Part shown: positions 41,013-50,299 of the stretch, one piece after another
Layout: each line of letters starts with the position of its first letter
Numbering within the stretch: position 1 is the stretch's first letter
NCBI GenBank assembly: GCA_910588205.1
Contig: CAJUQK010000009.1
Span: forward strand, 1 to 64,000
Direction of reading: 5' to 3'
DNA: 64,000 nt
From: an uncultured Eggerthellaceae bacterium
Lineage (GTDB): Bacteria; Actinomycetota; Coriobacteriia; Coriobacteriales; Eggerthellaceae
Program-made: the position numbers and the translations under genes
Notes under the pieces: model-generated
What the model was told of the DNA's origin: nothing
What the model saw: the letters and a program-made list of their open reading frames with translations, nothing else
Database searches by the model: none

Positions 41013-43916
41013 ATGGCGCAAGCAATAGAGTATGCTGCACGTTTGACAGAGACGATCGGCGCGCGGCCAGCCGGTACTGAAGAAGAGCAGCAGGCTTCTT
41101 TCTTCATCGATGAGGTCCTGCGTGAAGAAGCCGGCCTTGCCACAGAGATAGAGGAATTCAACTGCAGTCTGGGCTATGAGCTTCCGCGCACGGTTTGTTG
41201 CATCGCCACTGCTGTGCTGGGCATCCTGTCCCTCTTCCTTACGCTCATGGTCATCCCCTCGGTCATCATCACGCTGATCACGGCCGTTCTCTTCATCCTT
41301 GATTCGCTGGGTCATTCCCCCTTCGCCCGAATCGGCAATTCCGGTATCAGTCAGAACATCCTGGCGAAATACACGCCTCAAACGGATGCGGGCACGCGTG
41401 GCCGCAAGCGCAAGGTACTGGTTGTTGCCCATTACGACTCCGGCAAGGTGCGCATCGAAGCTAAAGGAGCCATGCTCTCCGCCCTACCGTATCTCTACAT
41501 CCTTGAGCTTGTGGGCATGGCCCTCGTTCCCCTTGCCCTGTTGATCCGCTTCGTCACCAGCGCCACGGCCGGTTTGTTGGTGGTCTTGAATGTGATCACG
41601 GTCATTGGTGTGGTTCTGGCGCTCATCCCGGTCTTCGGGTTCCTCATCCATCAGACAGCTCAGTACAACCGAGGCGCCAATGTGAATGCGTCGGGTGTTG
41701 CCGTGCTGCTGGAGTGCGCTAAGCGCATCGGCGAAGAGCCGGAAGAACTCATGGCTGATGCGGTGATGCATGGAGAAGAGGAGCTGCGTGCCGAGGGGTT
41801 GATCCCTGAAGATGTGGAACTGACCTATTCGGAAGCCGAACTTCCCGAGGGTGAGCTGACTGATTCCGCGGTGTTCGATGTTGCGGCTGTGCCGAAGGTT
41901 GAAGCACCTGCGGGAGTAACCGCTGTGGATGCTATTGCTGGGGGCGCGCTCGTAGCGGGGGCTGAGGCTGCCATGGTGGGAACCGTAGCCGGAGCAACGG
42001 CTTCAGCCTCAGGTGCGGCTCCCGAAGCTGCCCCTGACCAGCGGGCTGCCTATACCGCTGCTGTCTCCCAGAGCATTCCGGAGCCCGAACCCGAAGAGGA
42101 CCCGAATGTTCCTGATTGGTATCGCAAGGCCATGCAGAAGGCCAACAAGCACGAGGATGCGGCTGTCACCGAACCGGTGCACCGTTCGAAGTTCGCTGAC
42201 GCGCTGGACAACGCTAATGCGGTGAGCGCGAATGCCATCGAACAGGAAGAGAAGCAGTCCGAAGTGGAGCGCCGGTTGGCTCAGATGCGTGCGTCCATCA
42301 TGGGCGAAGCGGGTGCACCGGGTGTGGCCACAGCGGCAGCTGCCCAAGCCCATGCGGGAGGTGGCGTTGACGGCTATCTGTCCAGCATGACCGATGCTAG
42401 CAATTACGAAGATGCTGCGGCAAAGCCCGTTGCTCCTGTTATGGCAACCCCCGTAGCTTCTTCTGGTTCCATCCCCGTTTCGGAGGCCGAAGCGCAGGCG
42501 GCGGCAGAAGAGGCAGCAGCAGCGGCGGCCGCAGCTGCCCAGGCAGCCGCGGTAACGGACAAGACCATCTCCTACATCCCCGTAGAGGTGGATGCAGAGG
42601 CAGTGGCCCGGGAGAACGCTGAACTCAAGCAGGCCGCTCAGGGTGTTGTTCCGGCTGCTCAAGAAGGAGCGGCTGTGAAGGAGGCTGCCAATGGCCGCAA
42701 GCGTCGCACCATAGACCTGCCCAGCTTGACGGGGGCTATCGAAGGAGTGAATGCGCGTCTGCAGAATGTACCGCTGGCTGAAGAGGAAGCATCTACAGAA
42801 GAGGCCAAGGCGGCCCGCCGTCAGGCGCGGCAGGAACGACTGGCCCATTCGCTGCCCCCTATGGATTCCCAAGAATTGCCAGAGGCTGATAAGACCCAGG
42901 CCATCAACACCGCTGGATCATTCGTCTCCGCGAGCGCTACATCCACCTTCGACCCCGTAGGGGACGAGCTGATCGCAGATGTGCGGGAAGAGGATCTGTA
43001 TATCGAAGACGCAGACGACTCTGACTACGCCTCTGATTTCACGGCTACCGGGGCTCCTGCTGGTCCGGGCTATGTGGAGATGCCGAAGTCACGGGCATCA
43101 CGGATGTTCGGGCGGTTCCGTCGCAAGAAGAAGTCTGATGACGTTTCTTCCATGAGCGAGGCCTATGGCTTGGACGAGAGCTGGGATGCTCGTTCTGCGG
43201 GGGCTGCCCGCGGCGGCTGGGAGAGCTTCCGTGACAATGCCATGGATGATGACGATTGGGAGGGCGGTGCTTTCTCCAAGGTCCGCCAGCTGGCCAGCCG
43301 GGGAGGCAATGCCGCTCAGGATGGAGACGAGGACGGAGGCCACGAGGGGCGCGAAGGCCGTTCCACGCGGTCGGGCGGACGTCGGAGCCGACGAACCGAG
43401 AATCCCTTCGGCAACATCACCCTGAGTTCCATGTCTCTGGAAGAGCGCGAGATCATCCAGCAGTTCCACAGCGGTCCCATCTCTTGCGAGGTTTGGTTCT
43501 TGGCCGTAGGTGCAGAGCTAGCGAACAATGCGGGCATCAAGTCGTTCTTGGCAGCCCATGGGGATGAACTGCGTGGCGCTATCGTGATAGACCTGGATGG
43601 CCTTGGAGCAGGGCACCTGTCTTTGATCGAAGAGGATGGCATCTTCCAGCCGAAGAAGCCGTCGGCACGCATGAAGCGCTATGTCAATAAGGCTGCTTCA
43701 ACGCTGGGGATGAACCTAGGCAAAGGCAAGATGCGTTGGCGCAATTCCGGTGCCTATTGCACGGCAGCTCATGGGTTGCAAACGTTGCACATCGCAGGCA
43801 TGGAGGACGGCAAGCCCGCCTTCGCCGCCCAGGCCGATGATGTGATGGAGCACATCTCCGAAGAGAAGCTGGCGGAGAACGCTGCGTTCGTCATAGAGGT
43901 CCTTCGTCAGATATAG
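41013..43916 (+). CDS. degenerate M28-peptidase-like membrane protein with large disordered insert
   Basis: A 967-residue protein. Residues 1-240 resemble the first half of an M28 aminopeptidase (ETIGARPAGTEEEQQAS; AHYDS near residue 139) but contain four membrane helices around residues 58-100 and 165-215. The metal-site motif NDNASG reads NVNASGVAVLLE, so the bridging Asp is missing. An insert of about 570 Ala/Glu/Pro-rich residues follows, with poly-Ala runs and basic patches. The second half of the fold returns near residue 820 (CEVWFLAVGAEL, VIDLDGLGAG), but the family's terminal His is not evident (AAQADDVMEH). It is probably a non-catalytic relative. ATG 41013 has AAAGG upstream; the frame extends to 40815. 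Confidence 0.65.
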   Translation: MAQAIEYAARLTETIGARPAGTEEEQQASFFIDEVLREEAGLATEIEEFNCSLGYELPRTVCCIATAVLGILSLFLTLMVIPSVIITLITAVLFILDSLGHSPFARIGNSGISQNILAKYTPQTDAGTRGRKRKVLVVAHYDSGKVRIEAKGAMLSALPYLYILELVGMALVPLALLIRFVTSATAGLLVVLNVITVIGVVLALIPVFGFLIHQTAQYNRGANVNASGVAVLLECAKRIGEEPEELMADAVMHGEEELRAEGLIPEDVELTYSEAELPEGELTDSAVFDVAAVPKVEAPAGVTAVDAIAGGALVAGAEAAMVGTVAGATASASGAAPEAAPDQRAAYTAAVSQSIPEPEPEEDPNVPDWYRKAMQKANKHEDAAVTEPVHRSKFADALDNANAVSANAIEQEEKQSEVERRLAQMRASIMGEAGAPGVATAAAAQAHAGGGVDGYLSSMTDASNYEDAAAKPVAPVMATPVASSGSIPVSEAEAQAAAEEAAAAAAAAAQAAAVTDKTISYIPVEVDAEAVARENAELKQAAQGVVPAAQEGAAVKEAANGRKRRTIDLPSLTGAIEGVNARLQNVPLAEEEASTEEAKAARRQARQERLAHSLPPMDSQELPEADKTQAINTAGSFVSASATSTFDPVGDELIADVREEDLYIEDADDSDYASDFTATGAPAGPGYVEMPKSRASRMFGRFRRKKKSDDVSSMSEAYGLDESWDARSAGAARGGWESFRDNAMDDDDWEGGAFSKVRQLASRGGNAAQDGDEDGGHEGREGRSTRSGGRRSRRTENPFGNITLSSMSLEEREIIQQFHSGPISCEVWFLAVGAELANNAGIKSFLAAHGDELRGAIVIDLDGLGAGHLSLIEEDGIFQPKKPSARMKRYVNKAASTLGMNLGKGKMRWRNSGAYCTAAHGLQTLHIAGMEDGKPAFAAQADDVMEHISEEKLAENAAFVIEVLRQI

Positions 43917-43960
43917 TTCGCGATCATCCGGGAGCGTTGGGACGTTCCGGGTGGTGCGTT

Positions 43961-43980
43961 GGGTCGATCTGGATCGGCCC
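43961..43980. repeat. short palindromic repeat, diverged
   Basis: GGGTCGATCTGGATCGGCCC, without the CCTACG tail; rightmost copy of the family seen. Confidence 0.5.
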
Positions 43981-44135
43981 TGAGTGACACCATCGTCTTA
44001 AGGTAACGGTAAAGCAGCGCTTTCTCCTGCCGTCTTCGTTGAGGACGGTACCTCCTATCCTGTAGGAGCACGCTTGGTCTTTGCTGCTGACAGAGCCTAA
44101 GCGTCTCAAAGGGGACCGGAGGAACATTGGACCAT

Positions 44136-46409
44136 ATGCAGAAGAAACATCGGGCCGCTTCGTGGGCTATGCATATCACCGCTGTGTGCGCGGGATTCTT
44201 CCTGGTAGCTTTTTTCGTGGTCACGGTGAATAACATGGCCACCATCTCCTCTCAAGTGGAAGAGATGAAAGACGGGCCGTTCCCCACTTCGGTGGCTGCG
44301 GGGCACATCGAAACGGACATCGCTCAGATCGAAACGCTTTCCACTCATCTGACCCATTTTCGCCTCTTTCCGGAAACGACTACGGAGCTTCGCCGTCAAT
44401 TCCAAGAGATCGACGCGAATCTGCGTGAGCAGTTCAAGCAGATGAATCCCCATGCATTGCTCAACCCCGCAGATACGCGGGTGCTCAAAGCTGACTACGA
44501 GATGCTCTATGTGCGACTGACCCATGTGTTGAGGCTGGTGGAAGACGAATCCATCACCAGCGAATTCACCGAAGCCTATGTGGAAGACAACATCATGCCG
44601 CTGTCGGACAAGATGCTGTCCCTGGCGAATAAGATCATGGACGAGACCACTCAAGAAGTCTCAAGAACGTACACGGTGGTCAATGCAGCCTGCATGCAAA
44701 CTATCATCCTCTCCTGCATCCTGATGGTGTGCGTGGTAGTGCTCATCGGCTTTTATCTGATCCTCTTGCGCAGGAAGCAGCATCAGGAGAATCTCTTGCG
44801 ACAGCATCTGGAAGAGGCCGTCTCTCTTGCTGAGCAGGCCAATGAGGCGAAGAGCGATTTCCTTTCGAACATGAGCCATGACATCCGCACTCCCATGAAT
44901 GCCATCATCGGGTTGACGCGTATTGCTGATGACAACATCGATGATCCCCTGCGGGTGAAACAATGTCTGACGCGTATCATGACCTCATCTCGGCACCTGC
45001 TTTCGCTCATCAATGACGTGCTTGATATGAACAAGATCGAAAGCGGTAAGACAACGCTTACGGAGGAGCGGTTCTCTTTGCCTGATCTGTTGTCGGAACT
45101 GATCACCATCGTGCACCCCCAGTCTGCAGAGAAGCACCTACACGCTGATGTCATCATCAACGATATCCATCACGAACAGCTTCTGGGTGATTCCATGCGA
45201 TTGCGCCAGATCCTGTTGAACCTCATTTCGAACGCCATTAAGTACACCAATGAAGGTGGCTTCGTGCGGCTGATCGTGACGGAAGACACGCCTACGGTCA
45301 ATGGTGTGGCGAACATGCAGTTCGTCGTGGAGGACAACGGTATCGGCATGGAGGAGGAATTCCTCCAGTATGTCTTCGAACCCTTCGAGCGGGAACGCAA
45401 CGACACAACCAACTTCACCGAAGGTACGGGGTTGGGGATGGCTATCACGAAGAACCTCGTGGAACTCATGGGGGGAACCATTCAGGTAGAGAGCGAAGTG
45501 GGGAAGGGGACGAAGTTCCGCGTGAAGCTTCCGCTCAAGGTGGAGGATGATGCGGAGCAGGGACAGCCGTTCGACACCTCTGGCTTCGAGGGCCTGCGTA
45601 TCCTGATAGTGGATGACAACTACCTGGTCATGCAGAACACCATCCATACCTTAACGGAGTTCGGTGTTGCTGCTGAGGGCGTCACCGTTCCTGAACGCGC
45701 GGCAGACACCGTAGCGCACGCCCTAACGGAAGGGAAGGCGTTCGATCTGGTGATCGTAGATCTTGAGATGCCTAGCATGGGCGGAGCTGAGTGCATCCAA
45801 AGCATCCATGAGGCTGTGGCTGCAACCGAAGAGCCCGCACCCACTATCGTGGTGGCTTCCTATGGAGGCGGCGTTCAGGATGATGCGGAGCAGATCGAGG
45901 GCACCCAAGCCGTTATCTCAAAACCGCTGTTCCGATCCGTGCTCTACGCTGCAGTGCGGCAGTGCTGCATCGATGACGACCAGACACTCGAGCGCACGGC
46001 TCCTCTGGAGCGGATGCGCCTGGGCGGCCGTGTGTTGTTGGTGGAAGACAACGAGATCAACCGTGAGATAGGGACCGAGTTGGTCTCCAAATTCGGCCCC
46101 GTGGTTGAGAGCGCGGTTGATGGGATAGAGGCCGTGGCGAAGGTGGCCGACGAACCGGACGGTTACTATGACCTAGTGCTCATGGATTGTAAGATGCCGC
46201 ACATGAACGGGTTCGAGGCGACAGAGGCCTTGCGGAAGTTCGCCCAGGAACGGGGACGCGCCCATCTGCCTATCGTTGCCATGACGGCGAACGCCTTTGC
46301 GGAGGATCGTGACCATGCTCTGGCTTCAGGGATGGACGGGTTCCTTACCAAACCCATCGATATGACGGAGTTGGAGAAGACCCTTCGCGCATATCTGCCC
46401 AAGGAGTAG
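44136..46409 (+). CDS. hybrid sensor histidine kinase with two receiver domains
   Basis: A 757-residue membrane sensor. Two membrane helices (about residues 12-30 and 190-212) bracket a helical extracytoplasmic sensor region. The kinase core has NMSHDIRTPMNAIIGL (H box), NLISNAIKYT (N), EDNGIGM (G1) and GTGLGMAI (G2). Receiver 1 follows (ILIVDDNYLV, VIVDLEMPSMGG), then receiver 2 (VLLVEDNEINREIG, VLMDCKMPHMNG, KPIDM). Both receivers keep the phosphoacceptor Asp; no HPt domain or DNA-binding domain is fused. The start is either TTG 44127 or ATG 44136; GGAGGA at 44118 is 3 nt from the first and 12 nt from the second. The sensed signal and output partner are unknown. Confidence 0.88.
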   Translation: MQKKHRAASWAMHITAVCAGFFLVAFFVVTVNNMATISSQVEEMKDGPFPTSVAAGHIETDIAQIETLSTHLTHFRLFPETTTELRRQFQEIDANLREQFKQMNPHALLNPADTRVLKADYEMLYVRLTHVLRLVEDESITSEFTEAYVEDNIMPLSDKMLSLANKIMDETTQEVSRTYTVVNAACMQTIILSCILMVCVVVLIGFYLILLRRKQHQENLLRQHLEEAVSLAEQANEAKSDFLSNMSHDIRTPMNAIIGLTRIADDNIDDPLRVKQCLTRIMTSSRHLLSLINDVLDMNKIESGKTTLTEERFSLPDLLSELITIVHPQSAEKHLHADVIINDIHHEQLLGDSMRLRQILLNLISNAIKYTNEGGFVRLIVTEDTPTVNGVANMQFVVEDNGIGMEEEFLQYVFEPFERERNDTTNFTEGTGLGMAITKNLVELMGGTIQVESEVGKGTKFRVKLPLKVEDDAEQGQPFDTSGFEGLRILIVDDNYLVMQNTIHTLTEFGVAAEGVTVPERAADTVAHALTEGKAFDLVIVDLEMPSMGGAECIQSIHEAVAATEEPAPTIVVASYGGGVQDDAEQIEGTQAVISKPLFRSVLYAAVRQCCIDDDQTLERTAPLERMRLGGRVLLVEDNEINREIGTELVSKFGPVVESAVDGIEAVAKVADEPDGYYDLVLMDCKMPHMNGFEATEALRKFAQERGRAHLPIVAMTANAFAEDRDHALASGMDGFLTKPIDMTELEKTLRAYLPKE

Positions 46410-46439
46410 CGTTGCGGCCCTGGGCGCAAGGGTTTGTTG

Positions 46440-48551
46440 TTATTGCACGAACAGGGTCAGGCGCCGGGTGGCGCGGGAGATGGCCGTGTACAGCCTCCGG
46501 CGCTCCAGTGGGTCCGCGGGATCAAGCCCCACCGGTGCCTTCGCTATGATCACCCCGTCGAACTCCAGCCCTTTGGCCAATGCCAGAGGGATCACCACGG
46601 TGCCGTGCTCCGGTAGCGGACGTTTCCCATCCATGACAGCCGGATGCAGATCGTATTCAGTCAACTGCTTCCCTAGCCGCTTCGCATCCTGCTTCCAAGG
46701 AACGATGATGGCCGTGAGCCCTTCTTCCTCTTCCGCCTGACGCAGGGTCTTCGCCAGTTCTGGCAGGTACTCTTCTGGTGAGGGCTCCAGGATGACAGGG
46801 TCCGTGCCATCCCGCTGGACAGACTGGATGCTCATGCCCGTAGTAGGGCTGGCCAGGCGACCGAACAACTCTGTGATCTGGGGTGTGCAGCGATAGCTGG
46901 TGGGGAGCGTGCATTCTGAGACGGGCCCATGGCAGATGCCCCCGCGGGTGTCTGCGAAGATGGCGCGGATCTCATCGAAGCTAGCCGTTCCTTCGGCAAT
47001 GGCCTGATTCGGATCTCCCAGCAGCAGGAAATGGGCGTTGCGGAAGTACCGCGCGGCTACGATGAGCTGGGCTGCTGTGTAGTCTTGCACCTCGTCGATC
47101 ATGGCGAAGCGCACCTCTTCGGCAGCCAGGCCCGTGATGCCCATCTTGAGATAGATCCATTCCAGGGACGTGAGGCCGCCACGCCCCAGCAGGCGGAACC
47201 CGAGGTGGTCGATGTCTATCCAGGCGTCCTCTTCGAGCAGGGTATAGGCGGGAGCGAACCGGCGACGGACGAACTGTCGTGCAGCGGAGATCGCCTCCTC
47301 TTCGGTCAATAGCTCAACAGGGCTTCCGAAGAGGCTGATCTGCTCGTCAATGGAAAGAGCGGCCAGCTGGTCTTGGACCTCATCTTTGGCAGCCAGCTGA
47401 TTCAACCGGGCATCCAGCCGCTTCGCTAGAGCCTCGCGTATCAGCGTGACGCGTCGTGGGCCTGCGGGCAGGTTGCCGTGCTTGGCGGAGAGCTTGAGCA
47501 TCTGGCTGGCGCTGATGAGCCGCGTGCCGTCCCAGCTGATGTCTCTGAAGTCCCCCGGCTGGAAGTCGAAGCGCTCCAAGGCGGCATCGATGGCATCAAG
47601 CCGCTCTACTGGTACATTCGCATCTCCCACTCCGCGTCCCTCAGGGAGGAGACTTGCCATGAGGTCGTGCCACGGCATCATGGGCGGATTCTTCTCCCCC
47701 ATCTGAGGCAGGACGCTCTCGATGTAGGTTCCGAAGACGGCGTTGGGCGTGATGAGGGCAACCTGGCGTGGGTCCAAGGAATCACGCAGTTGGTAGAAGA
47801 GGTAGGCGATGCGCTGCATCATCACAGAGGTCTTGCCGCTCCCCGCCGCGCCTATGACCAGCAATGTAGGAACGTCTTCGTGGCGGATGACGGTGTTCTG
47901 TTCCTTTTGGATGGTAGTGGTGATGGCCTCCATGTGGCTGGACTTGCCCTGTTTCAGTGACTGGAGCAGCAGTGGATCCTGGATAGCTACCGTCGTGTCG
48001 AAGTACTGATGCAGTGTGTCTTCGGTGATGCTGAACTGACGGCGCAGCTGCAAATCGGCTTGGATGGTGCGGCCGTTCGCTTGGTAGGAAGTAGGGCCGG
48101 TGCCTTGGTTGTAGTAGGTCTCCGCTATGGGGGAGCGCCAGTCCACCACCAGCTTCTGGTAGTTCTCATCCGAGATGCCTGCTGCGCCGATGTAGATCTC
48201 TTTCACGTCTTCGAACTGGGGAAACTTGAGATTCACCTTCGCGAAATAGGGCTGCTTGAGCAGCAGGGTGATGTCAGCGAGACGCTGAGCGTCCAGTGTC
48301 TGGGTCAGGTTCGACATCTCGACGATGGTGTTCATGGCGCTGAAATCCGCGTAGGTTTCCATGGCGTCTGCGTAGTTCGCTAAGTTCACGGAGAGCTCTT
48401 CTGCCATGGAGCGTTTGTCTTGCTCGGCCTGAGCGGCGGTGCGCTCCATGCGCTTGACGCAATCAGCACCTAAGCGCTTGAGGTCAGCGTAGACGTGGGT
48501 GAGATGAGCTTGTTCTTGTTGGAAAATGTCATTTTGCATGGGGAGCATCAT
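46440..48551 (-). CDS. helD: HelD-like superfamily 1 helicase / RNA polymerase recycling ATPase
   Basis: A 703-residue UvrD/Rep-family ATPase resembling HelD, which binds RNA polymerase and releases it from stalled DNA or RNA complexes. A long N-terminal coiled-coil (about 1-90) would reach into the polymerase channel. VDWRSPIAETYYNQG is typical for HelD. VIGAAGSGKTSVMMQRIAYL is Walker A, AMIDEVQDYTAAQL is Walker B, and LGDPNQAI, YTAISRATRRL and GLEFDGVII are further SF1 motifs. It converges on the kinase gene and diverges from the arg leader. Several ATGs cluster at the start (48551, 48548, 48539). Confidence 0.85.
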   Translation of the reverse strand: MMLPMQNDIFQQEQAHLTHVYADLKRLGADCVKRMERTAAQAEQDKRSMAEELSVNLANYADAMETYADFSAMNTIVEMSNLTQTLDAQRLADITLLLKQPYFAKVNLKFPQFEDVKEIYIGAAGISDENYQKLVVDWRSPIAETYYNQGTGPTSYQANGRTIQADLQLRRQFSITEDTLHQYFDTTVAIQDPLLLQSLKQGKSSHMEAITTTIQKEQNTVIRHEDVPTLLVIGAAGSGKTSVMMQRIAYLFYQLRDSLDPRQVALITPNAVFGTYIESVLPQMGEKNPPMMPWHDLMASLLPEGRGVGDANVPVERLDAIDAALERFDFQPGDFRDISWDGTRLISASQMLKLSAKHGNLPAGPRRVTLIREALAKRLDARLNQLAAKDEVQDQLAALSIDEQISLFGSPVELLTEEEAISAARQFVRRRFAPAYTLLEEDAWIDIDHLGFRLLGRGGLTSLEWIYLKMGITGLAAEEVRFAMIDEVQDYTAAQLIVAARYFRNAHFLLLGDPNQAIAEGTASFDEIRAIFADTRGGICHGPVSECTLPTSYRCTPQITELFGRLASPTTGMSIQSVQRDGTDPVILEPSPEEYLPELAKTLRQAEEEEGLTAIIVPWKQDAKRLGKQLTEYDLHPAVMDGKRPLPEHGTVVIPLALAKGLEFDGVIIAKAPVGLDPADPLERRRLYTAISRATRRLTLFVQ

Positions 48552-48638
48552 AAACGAGTCCCTACCCCTTGCCTAGCCTTGAATAGGGCGCTTACTCAGG
48601 GCGAGTTTGCTCTGCCAGCCGTTCACAGGCGCGGCTGC

Positions 48639-48665
48639 TTGACACGTATCTGATTGTGTTATCAT
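48639..48665 (+). promoter_or_regulatory. promoter of the arg leader/argGH transcript
   Basis: TTGACA (48639-48644) and TATCAT (48660-48665) are 15 nt apart; TGT directly before the -10 makes an extended -10 element, which would offset the short spacer. Transcription would start near 48672. Confidence 0.65.
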
Positions 48666-48694
48666 CTTCGGCCAAGCGGACAGGAAAGGACTTC

Positions 48695-48790
48695 ATGAAA
48701 ACACTCGCGGTACAGGATCCAAGCGCAGCCATCACGGCTGACGTTGCCGCGTGCATCCGCGTTCGCATTTCTCGACGACGACTTTCCTAA
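48695..48790 (+). CDS. arginine-rich leader peptide for argGH attenuation
   Basis: A 31-residue frame with an excellent SD (AGGAAAGGA, 4 nt before the ATG). It contains no Arg until residue 22; then five of the next eight residues are Arg (RVRISRRR), encoded CGC, CGC, CGA, CGA, CGA. The frame ends inside a hairpin followed by a T-rich tract, upstream of the arginine-biosynthesis genes argG and argH. This is the layout of a ribosome-stalling leader peptide. The three CGA codons lie at the left arm of the hairpin, so a ribosome waiting for Arg-tRNA would block it. The frame and hairpin are seen directly; the mechanism is inferred. Confidence 0.7.
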   Translation: MKTLAVQDPSAAITADVAACIRVRISRRRLS

Positions 48791-48808
48791 GTCGTCTTTC
48801 TTCTTTCT
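48777..48808 (+). terminator. attenuator terminator upstream of argG
   Basis: GACGACTT (48777-48784) and AAGTCGTC (48789-48796) form an 8-bp stem with a TCCT loop, followed by TTTCTTCTTTCT. The left arm overlaps the CGA-CGA-CTT codons and the loop/right arm contain the leader stop codon. No clear alternative antiterminator stem was found, so simple occlusion by the ribosome is the likelier switch. Confidence 0.7.
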
Positions 48809-48935
48809 GAGGGACGTCTGCCTTTGATGGCTTGACGTGTGCCCTCGCACCTACACCCTGCATTACCTGTACCACCAGCACCACCTAGCACTATCCGAGA
48901 TGCGCATGCGTCTCATCTTTGAACCCGAATGGATA

Positions 48936-48951
48936 TCAGCCTGCGGGCTGA
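48936..48951 (+). other. small hairpin close to the argG ribosome-binding site
   Basis: TCAGCC TGCG GGCTGA, a 6-bp stem with a TGCG loop ending about 7 nt before the SD GAAGGAG. It might influence translation of argG. The rest of the 163-nt leader after the terminator shows nothing clear. Confidence 0.35.
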
Positions 48952-48971
48952 CAGCGCGAAGGAGCATCATC

Positions 48972-50231
48972 ATGGCGAAGGAAAAAGTGATACTGGCTTA
49001 CTCGGGCGGTCTTGATACGTCGGTTTGCATCAAGTGGCTACAAGAGCATTACAACCTGGACGTGATCGCCGTGGCTGGTGACCTCGGTCAAGACCACGAA
49101 GGCCTGGAGGCCATCAAGAAGAAGGCCCTAGAATCCGGCGCCGTCGACTGCTTGGTGGTGGATATGCGGGAGGATTTCGCCAATGAATACCTGACCAGCG
49201 CCATGGCAGCCAACGCCCTGTATGAGAACAAGTATCCGTTGGTGAGCGCACTCTCCCGGCCGCTGATCGCGAAGCATCTGGTAGATGCCGCTCACATCTA
49301 CGGTGCGAAGTACATCGCCCATGGTTGCACGGGCAAGGGCAATGACCAGGTGCGCTTCGAATCCTCCATCCTCATGCTTGACCCGTCTCTGGAGATCATC
49401 GCTCCCGTGCGCAATTGGGACTTGGGGAGCCGGGACGAGGAGATGGCCTGGGCTGAAGAGCATGGCATCCCCGTGCCCACCACGAAGGCATCGCCCTATT
49501 CTATTGATGACAATCTGTGGGGCAGGGCCATTGAATGCGGCGTGTTGGAGGACCCTTGGGCTGAGCCGCCGGAGGATATCTACACCATGACCGTGGCACC
49601 GCAGGCAGCTCCGGATGAACCCACCTACGTAGATGTGACCTTCGAAGCGGGCATTCCTTGTGCGTTGGACGGCGAACCCATGCGCTATCTGGATATCATC
49701 TATGCCATGAATGAGCTGGCAGGTCAGAATGGTTTCGGCCGCTTGGATATGATCGAGAACCGGCTGGTGGGCGTGAAGAGCCGCGAATGCTACGAGGTTC
49801 CCGGTGCGCTAGCGCTGATCTGCGCCCATAAGGCACTGGAGGACTTGTGCTTGGAGCGTAGCGTGCTTCATTTCAAGTTGGGTATAGAGCAGGCCTGGGC
49901 GGAGCAGGTCTACAACGGCCTGTGGTTCTCGCCGCTGAAGGAGGCGCTGGATGCGTTCCTGACCGACACCCAGCAGTGCGTGACCGGAACCGTGAAGATC
50001 AAGCTCTACAAGGGCAGCTGCACGGTGGTGGGCCGGAAGAGCGTCTACTCCCTCTATGACCTAGGCTTGGCTACCTATGATGCCGATGATGCCTTCGACC
50101 ACAATGCTGCCAAGGGTTTCATCGATCTGCATGCGCTCTCCTGCAAGACCTGGGCTGAGAACCGTCTCTCTCAGGGCGCGCGGATGAACCAATTCAGCGC
50201 GGTGAAGGAAACCAAAGATCAATTCGCGTAG
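48972..50231 (+). CDS. argG: argininosuccinate synthase
   Basis: A 419-residue enzyme joining citrulline and aspartate with ATP to argininosuccinate in arginine synthesis. The N-terminal PP-loop is ILAYSGGLDTSVCIKWL. AHGCTGKGNDQVRFE and the citrulline/aspartate-binding IENRLVGVKSRECYE follow. ATG 48972 follows GAAGGAG. It lies downstream of the Arg-rich leader peptide and terminator, and argH follows after 68 nt. Confidence 0.95.
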   Translation: MAKEKVILAYSGGLDTSVCIKWLQEHYNLDVIAVAGDLGQDHEGLEAIKKKALESGAVDCLVVDMREDFANEYLTSAMAANALYENKYPLVSALSRPLIAKHLVDAAHIYGAKYIAHGCTGKGNDQVRFESSILMLDPSLEIIAPVRNWDLGSRDEEMAWAEEHGIPVPTTKASPYSIDDNLWGRAIECGVLEDPWAEPPEDIYTMTVAPQAAPDEPTYVDVTFEAGIPCALDGEPMRYLDIIYAMNELAGQNGFGRLDMIENRLVGVKSRECYEVPGALALICAHKALEDLCLERSVLHFKLGIEQAWAEQVYNGLWFSPLKEALDAFLTDTQQCVTGTVKIKLYKGSCTVVGRKSVYSLYDLGLATYDADDAFDHNAAKGFIDLHALSCKTWAENRLSQGARMNQFSAVKETKDQFA

Positions 50232-50299
50232 GATATCCAGGCAGTTGCCTTTCAGGGTGCGGAGCTTTGGCTCCGCTGGTTGAGAAAGAAGGGACCCCC

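Noticed and set aside
48695..48808. T-box riboswitch upstream of argG
   Set aside because: No T-box sequence (AGGGTGGNACCGCG-like) or stem I features were seen; the leader-peptide reading fits better.
48837..48971. In-frame upstream extension of argG
   Set aside because: It has no SD and no ArgG similarity; homology begins at MAKEKVILAYSGG (ATG 48972).
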